A program made the translations under genes and the position numbers. Below, in pieces: positions 56,542-64,000 of a stretch of 64,000 nucleotides of DNA. The stretch lies in contig NZ_PTLZ01000001.1 of assembly GCF_003293745.1 (NCBI RefSeq), positions 558,001 through 622,000 of the forward strand, written 5' to 3'. Position 1 is the stretch's first letter, and the number at the start of each line of letters is the position of its first letter. Source of the stretch: Herminiimonas fonticola. Its GTDB lineage: Bacteria > Pseudomonadota > Gammaproteobacteria > Burkholderiales > Burkholderiaceae_D. The notes beneath the pieces are model-generated. The model saw only the letters and a program-made list of their open reading frames with translations. It made no database searches and was not told the origin of the DNA.

Positions 56542-57486
56542 ATGTCTATCGTGAATACTGTCAGCCGCATTGTGTTTCCATTATTGGTATTGCTCGGCAG
56601 TACCGTTTCGGCACATGTTGCTGCGACCAATCCAGTTACGCCTGATAAGTCGGCCAAGCTTGATGATTGGTGTAGACGACTGGTGGTTCGCCTGCCTGGC
56701 ATCACGAATCCCATGTGCAGACGCAGTGAGTTGGCACCAACCGGCGTAAATTCCCTGCAGGGTTTTCCTTTGCTGGCGCGGCAAATTCCTGCCCTTAAAA
56801 GTGAAGGTCATACGCATCCGCCATTACGTGTGTTGTTGATGGGCGGCATACATGGCGATGAATTGACTTCTGTCTCTATCGTTTTTCGCTGGCTGGAATG
56901 GATGTCGACGCCGGCTGCTCAGCATTTTGAATGGAGCGTGGTGCCTGTCGTTAATCCCGATGGCTTGCTGGCAACCAAGGCCAAGCGCGTCAATGCAAAC
57001 GGCGTCGATTTGAATCGCAATTTTCCTACTCCGGGTTGGCAGCAGGATGCACCTCGTTACTGGGCCGCCAGAACCAAAAGCGATCCGCGTCGCTTTCCTG
57101 GTCATGCGCCTTTATCCGAGCCGGAAAGCCGCTGGGTGTATGACGAAATGGCAAGGTTCCGCCCGGATGTAATTATTTCCGTGCACGCGCCGTTTGGCGT
57201 TCTTGATTTTGATGGCCCGGCACAACCGCCGCGTCGTTTCGGCCGCTTATTGCTCAATCGCGTAGGGGTTTACCCCGGTTCTTTGGGCAATTACAGCGGC
57301 GTCCATAAAAACGTCCCGGTGATCACGATCGAGTTGCCGAATGCGCAAAAAATGCCATCCGAAGCCGAGGTGAAGCGCATCTGGCTGGATATGCTGGGTT
57401 GGATAAGAGACAACGTTGAGCCGCAGGCAGAAACCGCACGCGTGCACTCGGTATCCTTGTCCAGTTCCGCGCCATTGAAAAAGTAA
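56542..57486 (+). CDS. Exported M14 zinc carboxypeptidase (MpaA-like)
   Basis: 314 residues with a signal-like N-terminus (about 1-28). Zinc and catalytic motifs of the M14 family are HGDE (zinc His and Glu), NPDG, NGVDLNRNFP and SVHAPFG, with the catalytic glutamate in VITIELPNA. Murein peptide amidase MpaA cuts the gamma-D-Glu-meso-DAP bond of muropeptides and is cytoplasmic in E. coli, whereas this one appears exported. Its relation to the SAM cycle around it is not evident. The ATG is only 9 bases after the metK terminator. Confidence 0.8.
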   Translation: MSIVNTVSRIVFPLLVLLGSTVSAHVAATNPVTPDKSAKLDDWCRRLVVRLPGITNPMCRRSELAPTGVNSLQGFPLLARQIPALKSEGHTHPPLRVLLMGGIHGDELTSVSIVFRWLEWMSTPAAQHFEWSVVPVVNPDGLLATKAKRVNANGVDLNRNFPTPGWQQDAPRYWAARTKSDPRRFPGHAPLSEPESRWVYDEMARFRPDVIISVHAPFGVLDFDGPAQPPRRFGRLLLNRVGVYPGSLGNYSGVHKNVPVITIELPNAQKMPSEAEVKRIWLDMLGWIRDNVEPQAETARVHSVSLSSSAPLKK

Positions 57487-57539
57487 TTTTCATTGCGGCA
57501 GCATGGTTTCAGGCATGTTTTTCGATTAAAATAGCAGCC

Positions 57540-57618
57540 GCATCAAGGAGCGTTGCGATAGGTCGTCGAAGCTATAGACCTACCAGGCTTGATGCAGTCA
57601 ATACCAGCAACTGCGCTC
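57540..57618 (+). promoter_or_regulatory. SAH riboswitch upstream of ahcY
   Basis: It matches the S-adenosylhomocysteine riboswitch. P1 is GCATCAAG (57540-57547) with CTTGATGC (57588-57595). The core GGAGCGTTGCGA is followed by stem P2 TAGGTC (57559-57564) with GACCTA (57577-57582), then CCAGGCTTGATG. The 3' strand GCAACTGCGCTCACG pairs back with GAGCGTTGC to form the pseudoknot. This RNA class turns on ahcY when SAH accumulates. A -10 box TAAAAT at 57527-57532 puts the RNA start near 57539. Confidence 0.92.
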
Positions 57619-57649
57619 ACGTTTCTTTTTTTCTAACCGAAAGGAGGGC

Positions 57650-59092
57650 GTGATAAACGCCGCAGTAATGACTTCCTCTACCAAATTCACCGATTACGTT
57701 ATCGCCGACTTGTCCCTGTCCACATGGGGTGACAAGGAAATCAAGATCGCCGAAACCGAAATGCCCGGCCTGATGGCCATCCGCGAAGAATTCGCTGCTG
57801 CACAGCCACTGAAAGGCGCGCGCATCACCGGTTCCATCCACATGACAATTCAAACCGCAGTGCTGATCCAGACTCTGGAAGCATTGGGCGCGAAAGTTCG
57901 TTGGGCATCGTGCAACATCTATTCGACACAAGACCACGCTGCTGCTGCGATTGCTGCTGCCGGCACACCAGTGTTTGCTGTCAAGGGCGAAACGCTGGAC
58001 GACTACTGGGAATACACCCACCGCATCTTTGAATGGCCGAACGACGCCAAAGGCGCGCCGGTTTATTCGAACATGATTCTGGATGACGGCGGCGATGCAA
58101 CCTTGTTGCTGCACCTCGGCACCCGTGCAGAAAAAGACGCATCGGTATTGAATAACCCAGGTTCAGAAGAAGAAATCTGCCTGTTCAATTCGATCAAAAA
58201 ACATCTGGCAGTTGACGCTAACTGGTACTCAAAACGCTTGCCAGAAATTCTCGGCGTGACCGAAGAAACCACCACCGGCGTGCATCGTTTGTATCAAATG
58301 CACAAAGAAGGCAAATTGGCTTTCCCTGCAATCAACGTCAACGACTCCGTTACCAAATCCAAGTTCGACAATCTGTACGGCTGCCGTGAATCGCTGGTCG
58401 ACGGTATCAAGCGCGCGACCGACGTCATGATCGCCGGTAAAGTTGCGGTCATCGCCGGTTACGGTGACGTCGGCAAAGGTTCAGCTCAAGCGATGCGCGC
58501 ATTGTCGGCGCAAGTCTGGGTTACTGAAATCGATCCTATCTGCGCATTGCAGGCAGCGATGGAAGGTTATCGCGTTGTAACGATGGAATATGCTGCTGAA
58601 CACGGCGACATCTTCGTTACCTGTACCGGTAACTATCACGTCATCACGCATGACCACATGGCGAAGATGAAAGACCAGGCGATTGTCTGCAACATCGGTC
58701 ACTTCGACAATGAAATCGAAGTGGCAGCGTTGAAGCAATACACATGGGAAAACATCAAGCCGCAAGTCGATCACATCATCTTCCCGGATGGCAAACGCAT
58801 CATCTTGCTGGCTGAAGGCCGTTTGGTTAACCTCGGTTGCGGTACCGGACATCCGTCGTACGTGATGAGTTCGTCGTTTGCGAATCAAACGATCGCGCAA
58901 ATCGAGTTGTACGCCAACACGAAGAATTATCCAGTCGGCGTCTACACCCTGCCTAAGCATCTGGATGAAAAAGTCGCCCGTCTGCAATTGAAAAAACTCA
59001 ATGCACAATTGACGACGCTGACCACTGAGCAAGCCGATTACATTGGTGTGGCGCAAGTTGGTCCGTACAAGCCTGAGCATTATCGTTACTAA
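57650..59092 (+). CDS. ahcY: S-adenosylhomocysteine hydrolase
   Basis: 480 residues from GTG 57650. It cleaves SAH to homocysteine and adenosine with bound NAD; the block [16 protein letters not shown] is the NAD site, and [12 protein letters not shown] and [14 protein letters not shown] are conserved. The start is uncertain. AAGGAGG (57641-57647) is ideally spaced for the ATA codon at 57653, where relatives start with ATG (MNAAV). GTG 57650 is only 2 to 3 bases from the site and ATG 57668 is 20 bases away. Confidence 0.94.
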   Translation: MINAAVMTSSTKFTDYVIADLSLSTWGDKEIKIAETEMPGLMAIREEFAAAQPLKGARITGSIHMTIQTAVLIQTLEALGAKVRWASCNIYSTQDHAAAAIAAAGTPVFAVKGETLDDYWEYTHRIFEWPNDAKGAPVYSNMILDDGGDATLLLHLGTRAEKDASVLNNPGSEEEICLFNSIKKHLAVDANWYSKRLPEILGVTEETTTGVHRLYQMHKEGKLAFPAINVNDSVTKSKFDNLYGCRESLVDGIKRATDVMIAGKVAVIAGYGDVGKGSAQAMRALSAQVWVTEIDPICALQAAMEGYRVVTMEYAAEHGDIFVTCTGNYHVITHDHMAKMKDQAIVCNIGHFDNEIEVAALKQYTWENIKPQVDHIIFPDGKRIILLAEGRLVNLGCGTGHPSYVMSSSFANQTIAQIELYANTKNYPVGVYTLPKHLDEKVARLQLKKLNAQLTTLTTEQADYIGVAQVGPYKPEHYRY

Positions 59093-59243
59093 GAAATTGT
59101 CGGTGCAAGCACAGCAGCCTGATCAGGTTTGCTGTGAAAAGCACCGCTGCTCTCGAGCAGGTGTTTGACATTAGTTGCCGTGCCGTTTCATTGCCTTGCG
59201 ATGGAACGGCGATTTCCTGAAATTGAATTCAAGGAGAAATCAC

Positions 59244-59588
59244 ATGCGCTTATTGTTAATCTGGGCGATCAATGCAGCGGCGCTGTTTGCGCTTCCTTAT
59301 CTGATGACGTCGATCAAGGTCGATAGCGTAGGCACGGCCATCATCGCCGCGCTGGTGCTGGGACTGGTGAACGCGCTAATCCGTCCGATACTCGTTTTGT
59401 TGACCTTGCCCGTGACCTTGCTGACGCTGGGTTTGTTTATCTTCGTCATCAATGGTTTGATGTTCTGGGCGGTATCGCAAATGGTGGGCGGCTTCCATGT
59501 TGCCGGTTTCTGGTCGGCAGTGGGCGGTGCGATCTTGTACAGCATTATTTCGTGGATATTATCCGCGCTCATACTCAAAGAAAAATGA
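59244..59588 (+). CDS. Small four-helix membrane protein, phage-holin-like (YvlD) family
   Basis: 114 residues from ATG 59244, with AAGGAG upstream. Four hydrophobic segments and the block GLVNALIRPILVLLTLPVTLLTLG mark the phage-holin family IV/YvlD membrane proteins. The holin name comes from the fold; no lysis role is implied. Its stop overlaps the metF start by four bases (ATGA), so it is translated with metF between ahcY and metF. Confidence 0.87.
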   Translation: MRLLLIWAINAAALFALPYLMTSIKVDSVGTAIIAALVLGLVNALIRPILVLLTLPVTLLTLGLFIFVINGLMFWAVSQMVGGFHVAGFWSAVGGAILYSIISWILSALILKEK

Positions 59589-60436
59589 ACCAACAGAATT
59601 TCAGCATAGAATTTTTTCCGCCCAAGACACCTGTCGGCGTGGAGAAATTGCGCGTCACCTGCGCCAAGCTGGCCGAATTGAATCCCAAGTATTTTTCGGT
59701 CACTTTTGGCGCCGGTGGTTCGACGCAACACGGCACGCTTGATACAGTATTGGAAATCCGCGGCGCCGGTCATGAGGCCGCACCGCATTTATCCTGCCTG
59801 GGCAGTTCGCGTGAAAACCTGCGATCGATTTTGCAGGAATACAAATCGCATGGCATCAAACGCATCGTCGCCTTGCGCGGCGATTTGCCTAGCGGCTACG
59901 GCGCGATGGATGCCTCGTCCAGCGAATTTCATTACGCCAATGAACTGGTGGAATTCATACGCGCGGAAACCGGCGACTGGTTTCATATTGAAGTTGCGGC
60001 CTATCCGGAAATGCATCCGCAAGCCAAGTCGCCGAATGACGACATTGCCAGCTATGCACGCAAGGTCAAGGCCGGTGCAGATTCGGCGATCACGCAATAT
60101 TTCTACAATGCGGATGCCTACTTCCGCTTTGTCGATGATGCGCGCAAGGCAGGTGCGGACGTGCCGGTGACGGCAGGTGTGATGCCGATTACCAATTACT
60201 CGCAGCTGATGCGTTTTTCGGATATGTGCGGGGCAGAAATCCCGCGCTGGATACGTCTGAAGCTGGCCAGTTATAACGACGACACCGATTCGATACGCGC
60301 CTTCGGCCTTGATGTGGTGACGGATCTGTGCGAGCGTTTGCTGGCTGGCGGTGCGCCAGGTTTGCATTTTTACACCTTGAATCAGGCTGCGGCTACGCAT
60401 GCAATATGGAGTCGCCTGAATCTGTCACAGAAGTAA
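59585..60436 (+). CDS. metF: 5,10-methylenetetrahydrofolate reductase
   Basis: 283 residues from ATG 59585 (MNQQNFSIEFFPPKTP). It reduces methylene-THF with FAD to give methyl-THF for methionine synthesis. The blocks FSVTFGAGGSTQHGT, RGDLPSGYG and TQYFYNADAYFRF are conserved. It follows ahcY and the holin-like gene, completing a set that recycles homocysteine. The terminator behind it is shared with the converging gene. Confidence 0.95.
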   Translation: MNQQNFSIEFFPPKTPVGVEKLRVTCAKLAELNPKYFSVTFGAGGSTQHGTLDTVLEIRGAGHEAAPHLSCLGSSRENLRSILQEYKSHGIKRIVALRGDLPSGYGAMDASSSEFHYANELVEFIRAETGDWFHIEVAAYPEMHPQAKSPNDDIASYARKVKAGADSAITQYFYNADAYFRFVDDARKAGADVPVTAGVMPITNYSQLMRFSDMCGAEIPRWIRLKLASYNDDTDSIRAFGLDVVTDLCERLLAGGAPGLHFYTLNQAAATHAIWSRLNLSQK

Positions 60437-60452
60437 TTTCGCTTGTAAAAAG

Positions 60453-60478
60453 AAAAAGCCGCGTATGCGGCTTTTTTT
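60453..60478. terminator. Bidirectional terminator between metF and the cyclo-ligase
   Basis: AAAAAGCCGC-GTAT-GCGGCTTTTT with T-runs on both sides; it lies 17 bases after metF and overlaps the converging cyclo-ligase stop codon. Confidence 0.9.
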
Positions 60479-61037
60479 ATGTGTGGTCTTGCGCGAATGT
60501 CGCAGTTGGCGTCATCACCATATCCAGCGCAACATCATATGGATCTGCCGCGAAAATGGTTTCTGCATTTGCATAGGCCACGCCTATCGTATACGGCTTG
60601 GGTACTGATGCCAGCGTGCGATCATAAAAACCGCCGCCATAACCCAGTCGAAAGCGTTGCTTGTTAAAACCTACGCACGGGATGATCAATGCCTGCGGCT
60701 GCAGTTCCTTATGCTGGTCTGCCGGCACCGCAGCGCCGTAGCGGTCCTTGATGACAGGATCTCCGGGCGTCCAGGCACAGAACTTTAACGGTGTGTTATC
60801 ACTCACAACTACGGGTAGTGCGAGTTGCACGCCTAATTCAGTCAGTGTCGCATAAGCCGCATTCAAATCAGGTTCGCCGCGCATCGGCCAGTAAACGCCC
60901 ATTGTATGGAAACGTTTGATGGACCAGCATGTCATGACTTTTTCGATAAGTTGCTTATCCCAAAGCAGTTTTTGCTCAGCAGTGATTGCATTGCGTGCTG
61001 TGAGTAATAGTTGCCGTAATTCGCTCTTGTTTTGCAT
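60477..61037 (-). CDS. 5-formyltetrahydrofolate cyclo-ligase
   Basis: 186 residues. It converts 5-formyl-THF to 5,10-methenyl-THF with ATP. The motif LGYGGGFYDRTLA and the N-terminal helix SELRQLLLTARNAI are typical. It converges on metF, so two folate enzymes face each other. E. coli has a distant relative (ygfA). The stop codon lies inside the shared terminator. Confidence 0.9.
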   Translation of the reverse strand: MQNKSELRQLLLTARNAITAEQKLLWDKQLIEKVMTCWSIKRFHTMGVYWPMRGEPDLNAAYATLTELGVQLALPVVVSDNTPLKFCAWTPGDPVIKDRYGAAVPADQHKELQPQALIIPCVGFNKQRFRLGYGGGFYDRTLASVPKPYTIGVAYANAETIFAADPYDVALDMVMTPTATFAQDHT

Positions 61038-61174
61038 GGGATAGGCTAAGAATTTGAAGGAATCGCGTGCTATTCTAGTTATTGTTAATGCGAGCCTGCC
61101 GGTTGAAAAATTATCCGGGCAGCGCTCAGCTCAGTGCTCAGTATACGCAGGGTCAAAAAAAGGTCACGGAATTC

Positions 61175-63124
61175 ATGTTTTCGAATAAATTATTTTCTCG
61201 TATTTTGCTGGTCGCGATGTCAGCGACGTTCTTGTTGCCGCTTGCCCATGCGCAAAAACGCACAACGGGCTTTGCCAGTGACGACGATGCTTTTCTGGCA
61301 TTGCGCGATGCTTCGCGACGTAATGATGCCGGTCGTGCCGCTGATATTGCAGCGAACCTGGGCAACTATCCGATTCCATCTTACGTTGATTATTATCAAC
61401 TGAAGCCGCGCCTCAAGGATGCCTCGCCTAGCGAGTTGCAAGCTTATCTGGCGCGATATAACGGTAGCGCCATCGCTGATCGCTTGCGCAATGACTGGCT
61501 GCTTGATCTCGGCAAACGGCGCGACTGGATCACTTTCGATGAGCAGTATCCACAATTTCAATTGAACGACGATACGCAAGTGAAATGCTATGCGCTGATG
61601 TCGAAAGCGGCGAAAGGGGTCAAGGTCGCGGATGAAGCGCGCGCATTGCTGAACGTTCCCAAGGATTTCGGCGAAGGTTGCGTCGCATTGGTGGCCGCGC
61701 TGATGGAAAACAAGCAGTTTGACGAAGACGATCTGTGGGCGCAGATACGACTCGCATCTGATACCGGCTCCACCGATTATGTGCGCCGCTTTGTGCCATT
61801 GACTGGTATCGAAGACGGCTCCCTGGTTGCGGCAATGGATAAGCCTGCATCCATCGTTGCGCGCGGCGTTGGATTCCGCCGTGTGCGACATGAAGTGTAT
61901 GTCGTCGCGATGGGCCGCATTGCTAAAAACAATCCGGCGCAGGCTGCCGATGTGTTGTCGAACAACACCTTGTTGCTGAACAAAAAGCAGGAAGCATTCG
62001 CGTGGGCACAGATCGCCTATCAGGCCTCGATGAAGCTGGCGCCGGAAGCGGTGCAATACTGGCGCAAGGCGGGTAATGCACCCTTATCGCTGGAAGCGCA
62101 CCAATGGAAAATCCGCGCCGCCTTGCGTGCCGGCGACTGGAAGCTGGTGCAAGCCGGTATCGAAGCGATGCCTGCATCCTTGCGTGATGATGCGGCATGG
62201 ACTTACTGGCTGGCGCGCGCTCTGCGCGAAGATGGCAAGCTCGATGCTGCGAATGCGCGCTTCCAGCTGATTGCGCCGCAAACCAATTTTTATGGTCAGT
62301 TGGCACTGGAAGAGCTGGGACAAAAAATCACGATTCCGCCACGTGCATTGCCGGTGACCGATGAAGAGATCGCACCTATGGCAAGCAATGCCGGCTTCCG
62401 CCGTGCGCTCAAATTCTTCGATCTGGATTTGCGCTTTGAGGGTTACCGTGAATGGAATTGGGAACTGCGCAAGATGAACGACAGGCAGTTGTTGGCTGCT
62501 GCAGAATTCGCCCGTCGCAGCGATGTGCTGGATCGTATGGTCAACACCTCGGATCGCACCAAGACTGAATTCGATTTCACGCAACGTTTTCCTGCGCCGT
62601 ATCGTGACATCATGCGTGCAACGACGCAACGGCAAGGAATGGAAATGGCCTGGGTGTATGGCTTGATTCGTCAAGAGTCGCGTTTCATCATGAATGCACG
62701 CTCGCATGTGGGCGCTTCCGGTTTGATGCAGTTGATGCCGGCTACCGCAAAGCATGTCGCCAAAAAAATAGGCATGACAGATTTTGTACATAGCCAGGTC
62801 AATGAAATCGAAACGAATATCTTGCTCGGCACCAGCTATCTGAACATGGTGTTGAGCGATCTTGAAGGTTCGCAAACCATGGCGACCGCTGCCTATAACG
62901 CAGGGCCGGGGCGGCCGCGCACATGGCGTTCCAGTCTGCCGCGACAGGTTGAGGGTGCAATCTTTGCCGAGTCGATTCCTTTTTCTGAAACGCGCGACTA
63001 CGTGAAAAAAGTATTGTCGAACGCGACCTACTATGCGGCCATGTTCGAAGGTAAGCCGCAGTCATTGAAAGCCCGTTTGGGTAGCGTTGCACCTGCTGCT
63101 TTTGTGCCGACTGATTTGCCGTAA
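61175..63124 (+). CDS. slt: Soluble lytic murein transglycosylase
   Basis: 649 residues from ATG 61175, which begins a signal peptide cleaved near LAHAQK; the longer frame from 61082 has an unlikely leader. A long helical superhelix (about 30-480) is followed by the SLT catalytic domain with the glutamate in GLIRQESRF and SGLMQLMPATAKHVA, then AAYNAGPGR. It cleaves peptidoglycan glycan strands, forming anhydromuropeptides in the periplasm. Confidence 0.93.
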   Translation: MFSNKLFSRILLVAMSATFLLPLAHAQKRTTGFASDDDAFLALRDASRRNDAGRAADIAANLGNYPIPSYVDYYQLKPRLKDASPSELQAYLARYNGSAIADRLRNDWLLDLGKRRDWITFDEQYPQFQLNDDTQVKCYALMSKAAKGVKVADEARALLNVPKDFGEGCVALVAALMENKQFDEDDLWAQIRLASDTGSTDYVRRFVPLTGIEDGSLVAAMDKPASIVARGVGFRRVRHEVYVVAMGRIAKNNPAQAADVLSNNTLLLNKKQEAFAWAQIAYQASMKLAPEAVQYWRKAGNAPLSLEAHQWKIRAALRAGDWKLVQAGIEAMPASLRDDAAWTYWLARALREDGKLDAANARFQLIAPQTNFYGQLALEELGQKITIPPRALPVTDEEIAPMASNAGFRRALKFFDLDLRFEGYREWNWELRKMNDRQLLAAAEFARRSDVLDRMVNTSDRTKTEFDFTQRFPAPYRDIMRATTQRQGMEMAWVYGLIRQESRFIMNARSHVGASGLMQLMPATAKHVAKKIGMTDFVHSQVNEIETNILLGTSYLNMVLSDLEGSQTMATAAYNAGPGRPRTWRSSLPRQVEGAIFAESIPFSETRDYVKKVLSNATYYAAMFEGKPQSLKARLGSVAPAAFVPTDLP

Positions 63125-63196
63125 AAGCGCATTGCATGCTCCGGTGTCTGGAATGCCGGAGCAACATCCGATCACGAATATTTTTCACCGACATTT

Positions 63197-63910
63197 ATGC
63201 AAACCACAGAACTTGATCCTACGCTTTCGCAAACGCTGGGCAATGCAGAAAAGAGTGGCCTCAAACTCGTGATCGCCAATAAGAATTATTCGTCGTGGTC
63301 CATGCGTCCCTGGGTCGTGATGACCGCATTCAATATTCCATTCCAGGAAATTTCGCTACTGCTGGATCGTTCGGATACGGCGGCGCAAATTGCGCATTAT
63401 TCAGCGGCTGGTCGCGTACCGATTCTGCTGGCGGGTGAAACCACGATTTGGGATTCGCTGGCGATTTGCGAATATCTGGCGGAACAATTTCCTGAAAAGA
63501 AAATGTGGCCGGAAGATGTCGCAGCGCGCGCGCTGGCACGTTCGATTTGTGCGGAGATGCATTCCGGTTTTACCGGCGTGCGCTCCGCGATGTGGATGAA
63601 TATCCGTGCAAAATTTCCCGGCAAAGGCCGCAGCATAGATGCGCAGGCTGATATCGGTCGCATCAGCGAGATATGGGAAACCTGTCTTGCGCTATCCGGC
63701 CCCAGCGAATTCTTGTTTGGCGAGTTCTCGATAGCTGACGCTTACTTTGCGCCGGTAGTCATGCGCTTCCGTACGTATGAAGTGGTGCTTGGTCCGGCGC
63801 TCGACGCCTATGTCGAGCGTGTTGCTGCACATCCGGCCGTGGCGCAATGGATAAGCGGTGCCTTGGCCGAGACTGCGCGCATTGAAAAATACGATGTCTA
63901 TCCCGACTGA
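63197..63910 (+). CDS. Glutathione S-transferase-like protein
   Basis: 237 residues. A thioredoxin-fold N-terminal domain (about 22-100) has the serine-containing ANKNYSSWSMRPWVVM, and RVPILLAGETTIWDSLAI with the cis-proline and the glutathione-gamma-glutamyl site. An all-helical C-terminal domain ends DAYVERVAAHPAVAQWI. The first 20 residues are an extension. Substrate unknown. It precedes cca by 26 bases. Confidence 0.85.
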   Translation: MQTTELDPTLSQTLGNAEKSGLKLVIANKNYSSWSMRPWVVMTAFNIPFQEISLLLDRSDTAAQIAHYSAAGRVPILLAGETTIWDSLAICEYLAEQFPEKKMWPEDVAARALARSICAEMHSGFTGVRSAMWMNIRAKFPGKGRSIDAQADIGRISEIWETCLALSGPSEFLFGEFSIADAYFAPVVMRFRTYEVVLGPALDAYVERVAAHPAVAQWISGALAETARIEKYDVYPD

Positions 63911-63936
63911 TCAAATTCGGATTGCATAGCCCTGAA

Positions 63937-64000
63937 ATGAAAACCTATATCGTCGGCGGCGCAGTGCGGGATGAGTTGCTTGGCGTCGCAGTCAAGGACA
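63937..64000 (+). CDS. cca: CCA tRNA nucleotidyltransferase, partial (runs off right edge)
   Basis: Only the first 21 codons are present, reading MKTYIVGGAVRDELLGVAVKD. The block YIVGGAVRDELLG is the nucleotide-binding start of CCA-adding enzymes, which build or repair the 3' CCA end of tRNAs. With so little sequence, the bacterial poly(A) polymerase cannot be fully excluded, but the start at residue 1 favours cca. Confidence 0.85.
   Translation, partial: MKTYIVGGAVRDELLGVAVKD

Noticed and set aside
59244-59588. Prophage remnant because of the holin-like protein
   Set aside because: The holin-like gene is a regular part of the ahcY-metF cluster in this order; no other phage gene is near.
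61220-62056. 278-codon minus-strand frame inside slt
   Set aside because: The composition is His/Arg/Gln-rich, which is typical for the complement of a coding strand; slt is certain.

Overview
This 64-kb window looks like chromosomal core DNA of a betaproteobacterium of the order Burkholderiales, most likely family Oxalobacteraceae (Herminiimonas/Janthinobacterium-like). The reasons are gene order and protein style: dacC-dat-ybeD-lipB-lipA, birA-coaX-SPOR, gpmA-envC-ctpA-moeB, rhodanese-grxC-secB-gpsA, hslVU, xerC-DUF484-dapF-lpxL, and metK with ahcY-holin-metF. I assigned this from sequence alone and did not search a database. I see no rRNA, tRNA, insertion sequence, prophage or CRISPR array. 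Coding density is high and the genes lie in long co-directional runs.

Layout. 1-3967 (minus): the start of an Mrp/Pha Na+(K+)/H+ antiporter operon (fused AB, C, partial D). 4320-8207: CopD-like membrane protein, a half-size ABC exporter and an MFS transporter. 8247-12740 (minus): lipoate synthesis (lipA, lipB, ybeD), a D-amino-acid transaminase and a PBP5-type carboxypeptidase. 12846-18605 (minus): hydrolase, 2Fe-2S ferredoxin, VanZ protein and an Mla/MCE-type lipid transport set (lipoprotein, MCE, ATPase, STAS-like/MlaE permease). 18708-28881 (mostly plus): birA, coaX, SPOR protein, argB, chemoreceptor, TraB/GumN, pyrimidine 5'-nucleotidase, slmA and a pabB-pabC fusion. 28906-33645: two-component system with a Spy-like protein, a Tat-exported double-PilJ protein behind a near-perfect sigma-54 promoter, and moeB. 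33773-44820: ctpA, envC, gpmA, the secB cluster, gpsA, hslUV and a STAS-like protein. 45007-50501 (minus): a probable zinc-homeostasis locus (TonB receptor, small His/Cys protein, a DksA lacking the zinc-finger cysteines, a COG0523 GTPase and a Zur-like repressor). 50606-55095 (minus): xerC, DUF484, dapF and two LpxL-type acyltransferases. 55288-60436 (plus): the SAM cycle (metK, M14 amidase, ahcY, holin-like, metF), facing a 5-formyl-THF cyclo-ligase; then slt, a GST and the start of cca.

Most interesting points. (1) metK has a short leader that resembles a SAM-II aptamer, followed by a 12-bp helix that could cover the whole metK start codon; 2 kb downstream ahcY has a clear SAH riboswitch. 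Two ligand-sensing RNAs may therefore control opposite sides of the same cycle. (2) A 17-bp motif with 16/17 identity occurs upstream of the Zur-like repressor and upstream of the TonB-receptor operon, a candidate zinc operator. (3) The ideally spaced start position of ahcY is AUA rather than AUG. (4) A sigma-54 promoter precedes an orphan periplasmic PilJ-domain protein.
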